Shown here piece after piece: positions 32,962 through 46,690 of a stretch of DNA of 64,000 nt. The DNA comes from Lunularia cruciata. Its lineage: Eukaryota; Streptophyta; Marchantiopsida; Lunulariales; Lunulariaceae. The stretch is taken from assembly GCA_948567375.1 (NCBI GenBank), contig OX419757.1, positions 39,060,001 through 39,124,000 on the forward strand, in the 5' to 3' direction. The notes beneath the pieces were generated by a model, which saw only the letters and a program-made list of their open reading frames with translations, was not told the origin of the DNA and did no database searches. The position numbers were made by a program, and so were the translations under genes. Positions within the stretch are counted from its first letter, which is position 1. The number at the start of each line of letters is the position of its first letter.

Positions 32962-35900
32962 AGTGAAAATAGTATCCCTATTGTCTAATATGATAAGTTC
33001 CCAAGCACTCCTTAACAATTGCATCAAATATCATGTCCATAGTTCCATATAACTCCATCGCTAGAGGAATAAAGAGGTGACCTTGTTGTATACCCTTATA
33101 CTTGGAGACTTTGTGTGTTGAGGTTTCACTCGTGTTTATCCAAAGGGATGAGTAATCTCTCCTTCCAAAACTAAATCATGTGGAGGATATGTAATCACAT
33201 CTCTCACTATCACATGATCATCTCGGACTACGTAAAAATATACACTTACATGTGTTGTCTATAAAGCATACGAACGCTCACTCCAAGCCAAGTATTCACT
33301 CTCTCGTGCCATAACAAACACTATATTCTTGATGGCATCATTGGTAGTTATCCTTTGTCATCCAAAGGACGACACCATGTCATATGGACCGATGATGCAT
33401 CTAGTGTAGAACCACACTCACAAGTGAATAATGAAGATGCAGATAGGTGGACCAAACCTAAGCAAAATCTCATCGCTATAAAGAAGGTAGTTGGTGCAAG
33501 TCAGAATACCCTAATGCACAATCAAGCTAGGATCCAAGAGCTTGCACCCTTGCCGGAGCATGATTGAAGATGTGCTCTAATAGCTTGAGGAATGGATGAG
33601 TCAAGTAAGAGAAAATGTAGCATATGTTGACATTGTTTCTCCATCAAGGAAAGATTGCAAACCTTTGGTCCAATCTGATAGTAGTGAAGCAAAGGATAGA
33701 AGGTCTTCCCATGCTCATGAGGATAGACCATCTCTCATCTACCACAATAACATCTGAAAAAAAAGATCTCTCCTCCACCTTGGTCACATATGTCTCTAAA
33801 ATTGGTCCATCAACAACCACAAAATGGAAGGAAAGTAGGGGTGCCAAGAAAACCTAACTATCCAAAGTTATAGGTGTTTTCTCCTCCATAGATAATAGGC
33901 CTACCCTACCCCTCTGCACAAGATTGATAAATATGTTTGTTTATGTGCCAAGTTCCTTGTCACACACTCAACTATCCTTGGTCCAATGATATCACCAAAG
34001 ACTCCCATAATCCTCCTATCAAAAGCTCTCAAACATGATAAGAAGGTCAAGGAAGGGGGAACTATGCAAAGAGGATAAGTCAATTGATGGGCAATGCAAA
34101 AGGAAAATATACCAAATACAACTTGTGGATCTCCTAGTAGAGGAAGGTTATCCACATGGAGAATATCCTCTTCAAGGACAACGTCTAAGAAGCATGTGAC
34201 AAAATCCTCCGATCCTATGGGCACTCTATGAATACATAGTCCATTTGTAGATGTGATACATCCCTTTGGAAGCTCAAGGTGGGGAGGGATACCTAAAGGG
34301 GACCATCTTCTACATATTGACTCTCAAGCCTACAATATGTAGCTCAGTAGTTGAGTGATAAAAGGCTTTCCTAATCTGATCTATAGGGCAATGATGTGTG
34401 TATAATCTACTAAGGAGTGAAATACACAACTTGGCATGGCCAAAGTAGTAGATAAGAGAGCTCTAAAGTGAGCCATGGCAAATAAAGATCCCCCTTTCAT
34501 ATATTGAAAATTGATTCCAAGATGGTGACTCCTTCTTATGACCAACCATGTTGGTAGTAAAGGGAAGTAGGAGAGCCATAAAATGACTACACAAAAGAAA
34601 TAAGACTCACCAAGGATCCACCAACCTCCCTAAGCTCTCTAAAGATGGATGACCTAGAGATGTTATTAAAACCATTCCCAACATCCACCTATAGGATGAT
34701 CCACTTTGGATGGATATCTAGGAGTACCTTGATGCCTAGAGATATAGCCTCACAACCTCCAAGTGTAGCTACTCCAAATTGATGTGGATTGAGGTGTTGT
34801 CGAAAGTGAGAATGACATTGAAGGACAATGGTGCAACTAACCAAATACAAAAGATCTCTCCAATAGCAATTGGTCTAATGCACCTTATTTACTTCTCTAT
34901 CATGAGAAGTTGATTAGCCCCTAACAACTAACTAATTGACATAGCAATATCTTCCCTTGCTATTGCAATAGCCACTTGAAACAGCTTGGTAAATCTACCA
35001 AAATGATCATCTACTTGAAGCAATCTCTAAGATGCTCATATAATATCCTTGACAAGACTCTTGAAGAGAGGTGAGGGGTAGTGCACAACATTTGTGCAAG
35101 GAGTGATCTATCAAGACTTAAAAGCTACTTAGGTTGATAATCTAAGACCTCTAATGGTACTCCATCCACTACCATAGGATGTAGTGAGTGTAGGGAAAAG
35201 ATAGTCTCATCCATGGGTCTAGACATAGACAAAGGATGTAACACTTGTGCTGCTCTACTAAACTCCTTTGCTTGACCTAGTGATCTACACCATCACAATC
35301 AAGTGGACTCTATGGTATCCAATGGCAAAACCTATCTCCTAAAACATGCAACCTTGATAGACTCCTCTTGTAGAGCAACCTAATCCCTTGCTCAAATTGA
35401 AAAAATCTAGCAACCACCTCTCTATGCCCTATACATCCCCTTCTAGCATAACAAAGACACCATCAAGGGAGTAAGAGAATAAGAACCATGATAACTCCTC
35501 CAAGAGATCACATGCCAAACTATCAAGTGGTAGGTAAAAGTCTTGTCTAGACTCAGCATGGAATGTATGGGGTAGCCTATGGAATAGACATGGACATGGA
35601 AAACTAGTCTCAAATAACTCCAAAATACAACTTGCTTGAAATGCTAACCACTCCAACAATTTGATTGGTATCCTTGGAATGGTCAACGAAGCAATAGAAG
35701 AAACATGCATAATCATGAGTATCACAAATGTTGACGTGATTTTGTGTTACACATGAGCATCCCAAGAAGTCCAATCATAGTCCTTGTGCATCCTTCACGC
35801 ATGGTCTTTTACCCCTTGCAAAGTAAAGTGTTGGTGACATACCTAGCATGGTGTATCCTGGGCCACTCTAGGTGGCTCTACATAGGAAATTATAGTCATG

Positions 35901-36330
35901 GATAGCACAAGAGTAATGATAGTAACATATGATGATCCTCTCCATATCTCCACTATCTACAAAACCACAACCCTTCACATCCCAACTCACATGAGTAAAT
36001 GTTATATTTTCCCATCTTAAAAGTTATAGATTCCCCTAATTTTAATTTACATTTCAAAAAGTATAAAATTAAATTTCCATAGAACTAAAGCATGAATACC
36101 AAAAGATTAGAATTAAAAATTCCCAACCCATCTCTCTCAATGTGAAGTCACTCTAAACCTTAAAACCCTTACAAATCATGATAACTTTTGATTCAATTCT
36201 TTGTAACCTTCAATCTAGATACCAATAGAACCAAAATTTAAAAACAAAAAAAATTTCATTTATGTGATAGATGCTGATGAGCTCTCCCAATATCTAAAGT
36301 CTATTTTCTCTCATCTCTCCTATTGGCCAA
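32962..36330 (-). mobile_element. Non-LTR retrotransposon relic, left copy, minus strand
   Basis: It is homologous to 36,720-41,930 along its length but inverted. Minus-strand words include the C2H2-like 5' region (about 35,760-36,000) and YSLDGVFVMLEGDV (35.4 kb). After these come the RT C-terminal part (SEDFVTCFLDVVLEEDILHVDNLPLL, then FDRRIMGVFGDIIG) and a Cys-rich tail (CECGSTLDAS). The catalytic region is eroded: where the right copy has ANDTHI this one reads VDYTHI. Many stops are present. The 3' end is truncated against the 73-bp array, so no poly(A) or target duplication is visible. Plus-strand frames here, such as 33,355-33,567, are antisense shadows. Confidence 0.8.
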
Positions 36331-36719
36331 CAACATAATAATTGAGATATTTAGTTAATCAAGGTATAATTCATGTTGAAACAGAACTTAATAGAATCAT
36401 TTTATGCTAAGAGTCATTTACCGCACTTTGAAAGTTACTTATATTTTTCTCCACCTTGTACAACTTGATGGGTGTTCCATCCTTCTTGTTTTGTTATATA
36501 TCACATTCCATATTCCTAAGTGGATATTTCAATTCAATTGTATCTCAAGTTCTCAAATGTATTTGACCATATCTCCTTGGCTAACGTGCATTCATGTGAT
36601 AGTGGTTTTGGTTAACTGGCATTCATGTGACCATGGCTTTACCTAAGTAGGATGGATTTGGTTTGATCACAATTGCAATATTCATATTGTAATATAGTGA
36701 CATGATTTTGATCGATGAG
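36331..36719. other. Spacer between the two head-to-head LINE copies
   Basis: About 390 bp not shared between the two copies. No gene was recognised. Confidence 0.5.
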
Positions 36720-37197
36720 GACTTCAGGAGAGTGTGGAGACGGGAGAGGAGAGGGAGAGATGTTAGAAAAAAGATCTATACTTTCTGAATGCTCTCTTGC
36801 ATATAGCACTCAAGTGAATAGGTGATCCTATTTGTTTTTTGATTTTGGTTCCATTGGTACCTAGATTGAAGACTATGGAGAATTGAGTAGAAAGTTATAA
36901 GGTTTTTTAGGTTTTTTAGGGTTTAGAGTGATCAATACACATTGAGAGTGATGGGTTGGGAATTTTCATTTCTAATCTCTTGGTTTTCATGATTAAGTTT
37001 CATGGGAATTTAGTTTGAAAATTTTGGAGATAAAAATTGAAAGTTATGAGAGTTTATGGTTTGTAGGGTTTGAAGAGATTGTATTTTCTTATGTGAGTTG
37101 GGATGTGAGGGGTTGTGGTTTTGCAGGTATGGGAAGATATGGAGAGGAGCATCATGTATTATTATTGTTATTCTTGTGCTAGCTATAGCTACACCTT

Positions 37198-37322
37198 CCC
37201 ATGTTGGGCTGCACAGAGTTGTTTGGGATACACCATGCTCGGTGTGTCACCGACACCTTACCTCGCAAGGGATAAAGATCCATGTGAGAAGGATGCACAA
37301 GGACTATGATTGGACCACTTGA
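37198..37322 (+). pseudogene. C2H2 zinc-finger segment of the LINE
   Basis: The frame contains CSVCHRHLTSQGIKIHVRRMH, that is C-x2-C-x12-H-x4-H followed by basic residues. This is the classical nucleic-acid-binding finger found at the N-terminus of R2-like LINE proteins. The left copy keeps similar DNA but a less intact finger. Confidence 0.7.
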
Positions 37323-37848
37323 GATGCCCACGTGAGGCAAGCAACCACATCAACAGCAATGACACTTGGGATTATGCACTCTTCTTCTATTTGTTATTGA
37401 ATTGTACCAAGGATACCGATTGACTCATGGGTTAGCTTCTTAGGCGGGTTGCATTGTAGGGTTATTTGAGACTAGTTTTCCATGTCTAAATCTATTCCAT
37501 AGGCTACTCCGCACACTCCATAATGAGGCTAGATAGGCTTTTTGCCTACCACTTAATTTTTTGGCACGTGATCCCTTGGACAAGTTAGCATAGTTCCTAT
37601 TCCTCTTACTCCCTTGATGGTGTCTTTGTTATGCTAGAGGGAGATGTGCAGAGCATGGAGAGGTGGCTACTCAATTTTGTTGATTTTGAGTGGGAGATTG
37701 GGCGGCCCTTCAAGAGGAGTCTGTTAGGGCTACACATTTTAGGAGATAAGTTTCACCACATGATACCACAGAGTCCACTCAATTACAACAATGTATGATA
37801 TTGGGTCAAGCATGAGAGTTTAGTAGAGCAGCACAAGCGCTACATCCT

Positions 37849-38943
37849 TTGTCTATGGCAAGTCCTATTGATGAGACTATCTCTTCCCTGTGCTCACTAC
37901 ATCTTATAGCAACAGAGGGACTACCATTAGAGGTCTTAGATTATCAGCCTAAGCAGCCTTTATGTCTTGATAGGTCACTTTTTGCACAAGCATTGTGCAC
38001 TGCTCCTCATGTTTCCTCAAGAGACTTGTTAGGGATGGTTTATGATCACCTTAGAGATTGCTTTTAGCATATGATCCTTCTAGTGGGTTTACCAAGTTGT
38101 TTCAAGTGGTTGCAGCAATAGCAAGAGGAGATATTCTTATGTCTTAGTTGGGTGTTAGGTGCTAGTTGATTTCTTGCGATTGAGAAGGACACAAGGAGCA
38201 TTAGACTTATTGCTATTGGAGAGATCTTTATGCATTTGGTCAATCATACCATTGTCCTCACTTTTAACAACACCTCAATCCACATCAGTTTGGAGTAGCC
38301 ACACTTGGAAGATGTGAGGTTGTATCTCTGGGCATTAGGGCATTCCTAGATATCCATCTAAAGTGGGTCATCCTACAAGTGGATGTTGAGAATGCTTTTA
38401 ATAGCATCTCATGGACATCTATCTTTAGAGAGCTTAGGGAGGCTGGTAGATCATGGCTTGGCAAGTTTTATTCCTTTTGTGCGGTCTTTTTATGGAGCTC
38501 TTGCATCCCTTTACTACCAACACGGTGGTACAAGAGGGCATCACCGTCAATTGTAGGTACACATAAGGGAGATCCTTCATGGGGACCCTTATTTGCCATT
38601 GCTCACTTTAGAGCTCTCTTATCTACTACTTTGGACATGTTAGGTTGTATATTTCTCTCCTTGGCAAATGATACACACATCATGGGCCTTGTAGATCAGA
38701 TTAGGTAGGCCTTTGACCACTTGACTATCAAGTTCCATCTCGTAGGCTTGAGAATCAAAGTGTCAAAGTGTAGGGCATGGTCCCCTTTAGGTATTCCTCC
38801 TCACCTTGAGCTTCTAGATGGGTGTATAACATATACAAATGGACTACATGTTCTTGGAGTGCCAATAGAATCCAAGGATTTTGTCACACGCTTCTTAGAC
38901 ACTACTCTTGCAAAGGATGTTCTCCATGTGGATGACCTTCTAT
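37849..38943 (+). pseudogene. LINE reverse transcriptase, N-terminal part and palm
   Basis: 37,849-38,067 encodes the segment before the palm, ending DLLGMVYDHLRDCF. After several stops, palm motif A appears as QVDVENAFNSISW, motif B as GTHKGDPSWGPLFA (QGDPLGG-like in active enzymes) and motif C as LANDTHIMG. The catalytic ADD has become AND, which removes one metal-binding aspartate. The following LRIKVSKCRAWSP and LHVLGVPI are typical of this RT group. The enzyme would have copied the element RNA at the target site. It is not functional. Confidence 0.85.
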
Positions 38944-40490
38944 TTTTGTGTTGTGTTTTGCATAGCCATGGAAAAGTAAATTAGCAAAGTTTATCTCCCC
39001 ATTAACAGAGTAGGTTGTATGACAGATCCCACAATTAAGCTATTGCCATGTGAGAAATCTATGTACATGTATACAATTGGGCACATGGATTATGGTCTTG
39101 TCTTCTTTGAGGGCTCTTATGTATATAGGTGGCGGAGAGTTGAAAGGAAGGTGTGTTTTAGTTGAAAGAGTCTCAAGCAAGAGGAAGATGTTGAGAGTGA
39201 GAGTTGTAGCAAAGCATGGAGATCAAGAGGTAGAGAGAGCAATTGAGTTGGAGATATCCCATGCTCTTGATATGCCATTCCTAACTCCTTTTCTCATTAG
39301 GCTTCAGATTCTACATCGTGATGGCTTGCAAGATTGGATGGTGGCACATTTTGGGGTGGTATTCATAAAATTGATGATGGAAAACCCAAATCCTATTGTC
39401 CTTCCGGTGCTTACTTATGAGCAAGTCTAGAACTTGAAAACCTATGTGCTCTTGTAGTTGGAGAATGACTCAATTTGCTCAAGAGCTTCAAGGTGGAGTT
39501 AGGGGTACACTTGTCAAAAAGTGAAGAGGCTAAATCACAAAATTGCAAGAGATTGGGTTCCAAGGAAAAAGATGAGAGATTTTTTACCATCAAGGGAAGT
39601 TTGGGAAGGGCATTCAAAGAGAGAGATGACCACAATTGGAGAGAGGAGCTGACAAGCTATAATTTGGAGTGCTTTGGAGGATTAGGTGCACCTCTAATCC
39701 AGAAATCTAGGGAAAGTTACCCAAAACCAAATCTAGGGAAAGTTACCCAAAACCAAGAGCAAACCCTAAATTAGAATTTCAACATCAAGGTAAAAATTAC
39801 ATAAAACTTGCCAAATTTGAGAGCTTGTCAGGGGAGATATAGTGATCAGATTGTGACTTATGTTATATCACTGGAAAGCTTATAGACTTTCCATTGACTT
39901 CTATAACACTAGAATACAAGTCACATAGAGAAATTTATGCCCATTTGAGTTACATAGAATTTTCCTCATCAAAAGGATATATGATTACCAGACTTGGAGT
40001 AAAAATTGGTTGAAGGCTATAGTACATATTGGAGGAAGCTTGGAATACAGGTTGAAATTAGCTTGATGATAAAGCAAGAGGGATCTAAAGCCCAATTTCA
40101 ACAAAAAGCACAAATGATTGTTACTAAATTCTTGTGATTGGATCCTCTTTGTGCTTGCATGCCTATTTGTACGCCCAGTTGGTTTGGATTGGTGGGCGGG
40201 CATTGTGCTTAGGTTATTTCCTTCAAGGAGTGTTGTGTATTTCTCTTTGGTGATGTTGGAAGTGATGACCAGCAAACCAGGAGTGTTTGTTATGATGATA
40301 GGTTAGGTTGCTTATTGCTACTCTACTCGATAGCAAGAATACCAAAACCTAGAGTGAAAGGTGCTATTGGTTGGGATCTATACATGCTCAAACTAGTAGG
40401 GATAGGTTTACCTCCAACCTTTGATCTATAGGCTCCAAAATTAGGCACCTTTTTTGTTCCTTGAGAGAGAAAAGAAAAGTACAACATCGT
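38943..40490. mobile_element. 1.55-kb insertion splitting the right LINE copy
   Basis: The left copy shows the undisturbed junction ('ggataaccttcctctactaggagatcc'). In the right copy the DNA from about 38,943 to 40,490 is extra. Its right part is the dispersed repeat shared with 1,021-1,500. A plus-strand frame at 39,050-39,430 (126 codons) lacks any motif I know. No clear terminal repeats or target duplication were seen. Confidence 0.6.
39840..40320 (+). repeat. Dispersed repeat, copy 2
   Basis: It aligns in inverted orientation with 1,021-1,500 (see that entry) and is part of the insertion in the LINE. Confidence 0.6.
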
Positions 40491-41930
40491 TACTAGGAGA
40501 GCCGTAGGTGGCATTTGGTATACTCTCCTCTAGTATTGCTCGTTGACCGTCCTACCTCATCTGTATAGTTTCTCCCTCCTTGTCCTTCCTATCACTTTTG
40601 AGAGCCTTTGATAGGAGGATTATGGGAGTCTTTGGTGATATTGTTGGACCAAAGACATTTGAGTGTGTGATCGGGGATTTTGCATGTAGACAAATGGCTT
40701 TGCCAATCTCATATGGAGGGATTGGCTTGCTATTTATGGAGGAGACTGCACCTATAGCATTTTTGTGTAGTTGAGCTCTCTCAACATCCCTACTTTTCTC
40801 TCATTTTGTGGTTGTTGATACGCCAGTCTTGGAGACTTATGTGATAGAGGTGGAGGGAGGATCCTTTTCTCTCCAAATGTTATTGAGGCAGACGAGAGAT
40901 AGTCTATCCCCATGGGCATGAGAGGAATTTCCATCTTTTGCGTCACTATTGTTAGATTGGACTAGAGGTTTATAGTCTTCCTTGATAGAGTGAAAATTTG
41001 AGCATACACTACATTCTCTCTTAGTTGACTCGTCCATTCTTCAGGCTACTAGAGCACATCTTTGCTCTTGCTCTAGCAAGGGTGCAGGCTCTTGGATCCT
41101 AGCTTGACCATGCATTAGGGCATTCCAACTTGCACCAGCTACTTTCTCTATAGCAATGAGGTTTTGCCTGAGTTTGGTCCACCCATCTGCAGCTTCATTA
41201 CTCACTTGTGAGTGTGGTTCTACACTAGATGCAACAGCGGTCCATATGACATAGTGTCCTTTTGGAGGACAAAAGATAGCTACCCTTGATGCTATAAGGG
41301 ACATAGTGCTTGTTATGGCACAAGAGAGTGGATACTTGGCTTGGATGGAGCGTTTGTATGCTTTGTAGATGACAAATGTCAGTGTAGACTTATACTTGGT
41401 CCGAGATGATCAAGTGACAATAGAGGATATCATGGTTACAAACCCTACGTGAGAGGGAGTGAGTGATTACCCATCCCCTTGGATGGGTGGCGAGCGAGTT
41501 GCAAGGTCTCCAAGTATAGGGGCATGTACAAGGTCACGTCTTTGTCCTCTAGTCTTGGAGTTATATGTTATATGGAGCGATAAACACAATAGATGACACA
41601 TTTGTTAAGGAGTGCATGAGAGCTTATCATTTTAGGTGCCAAGGAGTACCACTCTCACTCTCATAATTTGTAGCATATTTTAGATAGTGTGCATCCATTG
41701 CTCTAGAGTGTAGTGGCTTGTGCAATCCATAGGAGAGCAATCACACTAGGTGATGCTTCTTTGGATGCTCCGATTGTTTGTAGACCACACGACTTGCATA
41801 TCTCTGATATTTTAGGTGAAGTGGGGCAGATTTCTCATATAGACTCTATTGGAGCTTAGCCTTATTTTACCTTTTTCATCTCTCACTTGTACGGCTTAAT
41901 GGGGTCTTCATATCTTTCATCTTTTTCTAT

Positions 41931-44900
41931 GCGGCCATCCTTTCTCCCAAATAGTGCAATGCAATTGTTGGAAAATACAACACTTAGAAAAATGGAATTA
42001 TGTTTGATTTTTTAAGCAAATCTTAATGACTATTAACTTTTTTTTCACTTGAAATTTCACACCTTTAAAGAAAAATGAGATTATAATACAAATTGAATTT
42101 TTCACCTTCAATAAGTTTAGCTTATTCTATATCCCGTGAAAATGTTCATTGCATTTGCTCAAGACTATCTAATTCCTCTTCACAATCAAAGAAGCTTATG
42201 AAGTTGGGTGGAACTAACTATTGACCTAAAACCAGGAACAGATTTGATAGATGTATGCTGAATGCCAAACTGGTTGAAATATTTCCAAATAAGCAAAAGA
42301 GCTTCTTTATTATGCAAAGGATGTGCATTTTGATCCATTGAATGAAGACTGTTTTATTTTGAAAAATGTGGATGGCCATGGCAGATCATTTTGCAGAATA
42401 ACAAAAAGCCAGGATTTGAGAATGCAGTTGTCATAGCATCAATAGCCTTCATGTTGATCTTGTTGAAGCAATGCCAATTATATTCTGCAAGAACTATAAA
42501 TTGGAGAAAATGCAAATTTTGGAATTGAGAAAGAAGACTCGTGAAGCTGAAGCTCAATATGGCCAAAGGAGTGTAAATTTCCTTGAGGCTTTGATTATTC
42601 TTATAGTAAAGCTTATAGTCAAGTCACTCGATTGACATGTATTTCTTGAGAGCTTGAAGCAATAATGAGCAAGATACTCGAGATTATACAAACAATAGCA
42701 ATTTTTAATGTCCTTGATAAAGAATTTACAATCCTCTATATTCAAAGTTTATGGTATATATTAATAAAGCACCATAGCCAAAAAAAAATTAACTTAATTT
42801 ACTTAAGTTTGATATCTTAATATAATTTTTTGGTTTAATTTGGTTTGATTGCTTATGCTTTACTCATGGTTTGCTTAAATTGGAGTTGAAAGCACCGAAT
42901 TTAGAGCTAAGTTTAGGGCAAAGCTCTTAAATTAGGGGAGTAGCATGAGGTATATCTTCAAAATGTAGGGGTAATTCCTAATATATTGGGATATTATCTC
43001 AAAGGTCGAGGAACTCATCCTATACCTCAGGTAGCTTGCCCGTAACATCATGCAACTTGGGCAAAACATTGAGATGAGCTTTGGATTTTACAATCAAGCT
43101 CCTTGTTGACCACAACAAGGATGGACAGTGAAAATATACGGGTATTCTATATTTCGAGGACTCAAACTTATTGTAGGCACTCGGGTAATGAGAGTAAAGT
43201 ATTTGCTAACTTAGATTGGAACAAAGTTGAATTCAAAAAGCATGAGAAATGATTATGCAGATTTGACACATTGAGTCTTGATAGTCAACTACATAAAACA
43301 AAAATTTGACATTATCATTGATAGTCCCAATATAATTTAAGTTTAAAATCTTTGCTATCTATATATATATCCAAATTTCATATGTGGAGACTTTGCTCGT
43401 TTTTTGTCATCTCTACATTCTCAATCAACTAGGCATTCATTCATTGATCATGCCTTCTCAATAAAGAGAGTCTGAGCAACATGAGCATGAGCATGAGCAT
43501 ATGGTAGAAAAAATAGAAGCGGCTAAGAGAGAAATCATCATTTGGGATGTGTGCATTGACTTAGATCAAGCTAACCGAGTACAACATTACTTTAGATAAA
43601 GCCTCCTAGAGTAGGTACAATACTCTTCTCACGTTTTCAGAATTACAACTTATTTTGCCTATCTTATTTATTGTCAGGTTTCCTTAGTCATATAATTTAT
43701 AACCAGGTATTCCTTCTTCATATCCACCCACCAGACATGCTAGGAACGTATCACTTTCATCTTGAGCTTGGGTAAGGTTCTATATATAAGATATATGCCT
43801 CTTTTATATACTTACACGGGAATATTATGACTGATGTATAACCGGGACTCAAAACTCTCAGGATTTTACCACTCGAACCAAAGATACCATGGACTCTACT
43901 AAAATCCTTATAGCTAGCATTGCCTACGTGTGAAGTACACTAATTTAAGTTGAAATTCTGTAAAGAGTCTCTTAAGTATCCTATGTCCTCCTGACGAATC
44001 CTGGTAGCATGGAGATTGTGGAGACCCATAATATCTTCCTCTTGTGCGATCTTTAATTTACTTGATTAATTGATATTTAAATGAAATATCATATTTATTC
44101 ATTATATCAGAGTGATGTTATTCTAAAATAATGAGTCTAAAAACATGTTGTTCTCCTCAAAATAATATACTTAACTTATTCCACCTTTTAATATTGGAAT
44201 TTAACAAATATAAGTTTTTGCACTAGATTCAATATCTTTCAATATTTATGATATTAAATAATGCATATGCTAAATAGGTCATAGAAAATGTATATCTTTT
44301 ACTATAAGAGGTATTTAAATAATATCTTGGTAAGAATCTGAATACAACTGTTCTCTCATATATAACTATATAATACAAGATTATCCATGAGATTCGTAAA
44401 GCACATTAGCTTGTGTTCTGCATAGATATCCAAATACAAAATTAAGCAACACTATTAAAGTAGTGAGACTTTGAATAAAATTGCTAAAGGTATAATTATA
44501 TGTCAAAATTGATAAAACAAGAACTAACAAAAAGGAGCATAACACACAAGTTCTCAAAACTATGCTTGTAGTTTGTGACATATCTATTGTCAAATAAAGA
44601 GCTACAATAATTATAGATAAAATTAAAGTTTAACCCATGACAAATAATACTTGGAATTATTTAGTTCAGGATTACAATTTTCATGTTTAATATTTCCCAT
44701 TCAATATATAAGATGATTACCTATCAATTAAAATATGATTGTTGATTATTGGCATAGAATCCATTTGTAAATTCAATTTCATATATATGTTTATATAAAC
44801 TTTTATGTGCAAGAAAACATAAGATCCACCTAATCTATAATAATACACAATTGGTGTTAGCACATGCTTATAAATTCTTAGATTAAATTATTGATCATTT

Positions 44901-46690
44901 CACATAATTCTTAATTCTTAGCAAGAGTCTAGATATTAAGCATAACATATTTTTATAAGTGGTTAACAACTTGAACTCTCAAATTATGTTTAAATCATAA
45001 AACATACATTTCTTACTTAATTATGAAATTTACCCTTCAACTTAGATTCTAATATATATTCATCAAATTCCAGAATAAAATTAGAAACCAATTTAACATA
45101 TAATGAAATCAAAGATATATCCTCTAAGTAGGAGTCCCATCTATTTTTTCTACCTTCTAATGATATAATTTCTAGTAAATATAATATTTCATTATTGAAC
45201 CTCAATATTCATAAACTAGGTTAGTACAAGATACATATCTTCCAGTAAAAATATTAATTGAAAAATTTAGAAATTATTTCCAATGCATTAGTTTTGATAT
45301 ATCACCAAGACGTATGTGTAATGTGTTTTTATCTTCTAGCTTTCAAAACATATATTTTCAATACATGTGGTGTGATCCACTAACATTAAGAATAAATTTT
45401 TTGTATGTCTTAAAACTTATAAGGATGGTAAATGTGATGTGATATATATAGTTTTAACTATTATTCCACTGTAACTAATAATATATTTTACTTTAAAGTT
45501 TTTTTAAGTATATATAAAATATGTTTCTTACTCTAACTCACATTCTCAAGCATTCACTTACAATAATAGAAAAATAGAAAACACATGTATGCTTTCAAGT
45601 ACAATGCAATCCTCTCTATTTATCTATTGACAATATTTGAATTAAGATGTTTATGCATATATGAGGTATGCTATTTGCTCTCTCTCAATTATGATAACAT
45701 ATAAATCAGATGTCACATGAATGGTTGTGACAACACAATTTTGATGTACTATTAGTATAAATAGTAAGAATAAGTTATTCTCCCAAGGATATTGGTTGAA
45801 AATGGCTAAGAATGACGGAACTTCTCTATATCATAGATGTTTTTTAATTTCCTATCACCTCTTGAACATGAAACACTCCCAAAAGAGTGTAGTGTAATCC
45901 CTTAATGGAGCACTATAAAAGAAAATCAAAATCATGTCACTACAAATGTAATCCAAGTTACTCTTGAAGGTGATGGCTTGCTGCCCTCTAAATGCCTCTC
46001 CATCACAAAGACTTTGTCTTGTAGATGTCCTATCATTCCCCACAAGGCATAACTATGAAGAACTCTGCCTGTTGGTTGAATGCCTTGGCTTTTTGACTCT
46101 ATGGTACTTCCTATGTTGTGAGTATCCTAATCAGCTCAATGCACATGTTCATTCCTTTGGGTCCCTCAAGGATCACATCCCTGATCAAGAGCAAATACTT
46201 GCTTTGTACTCAAGCACTTGTCACCTTATTGTGAAATTGCTACTCTACATAAATATGCAACAACACATAGAATGGAAAGACTCAATTTGTGAAGAACTCA
46301 AAATTTCTTTACTATGATAAGAGTATGAAAAGAACACAAGTGCCTTGGGGCCTAAGCCTTAAATACAATCTTGGCTTCAAGCCAAAGGAATCATGAGCCT
46401 AAGAAGATCTCCTAAAAATCCTAAACTATTATGTATATCACTTAATTAAGATTCTAATATTATCTTTTCCTAATCCTTTGCATGTTGATGAGGCACCTTA
46501 CATGTGTCAAGGAAGGTATCAAGTCTTCCTCTAATCTAAATTTAAACTACACCCTTCAAATCATTCAATTCTAAAGACCTATCATTCAACTCTAGAGGTT
46601 TGTACAATTTTGAGTGCACTTCTCTTGAAGTATCTATAGTTTTGAGTGCTAATACTAATGTCCTACTTCAAGTGCCTACATCTAGGAAGA
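41931..46690. other. AT-rich sequence without a recognised gene
   Basis: Very AT-rich, with a short GAGCAT repeat near 43,480. The frame at 45,964-46,317 (117 codons) begins at TTG and shows no family features. No tRNA, LTR pair or conserved exon was recognised. Confidence 0.45.

Larger units (their letters stand above)
36720..41930 (+). mobile_element. Non-LTR retrotransposon relic, right copy, plus strand
   Basis: The 5' untranslated part (from about 36,720) and the body align inverted with 32,962-36,330. In order it has a C2H2 finger (37.2-37.3 kb), an N-terminal RT segment (37,849-38,067), RT palm motifs (38,379-38,984), an interruption (about 38,943-40,490), FDRRIMGVFGDIVG (40.6 kb), and a Cys-rich region (CECGSTLDATAVH) followed by IATLDAIRDIVLVMAQESG (41.2-41.3 kb). 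The finger and the Cys-rich C-terminus recall site-specific, restriction-like-endonuclease LINEs, but I did not identify the nuclease residues. Stops and frameshifts show it is dead. Confidence 0.82.

Noticed and set aside
33355-33567. Plus-strand 70-codon frame that resembles the minus-strand frame at 41,041-41,304
   Set aside because: Both are antisense to their LINE copies. The sense strands read the conserved CECGSTLDA block.
45964-46317. 117-codon plus-strand frame as a gene
   Set aside because: It starts at TTG, has no recognisable motif and sits in AT-rich DNA without other gene signals.
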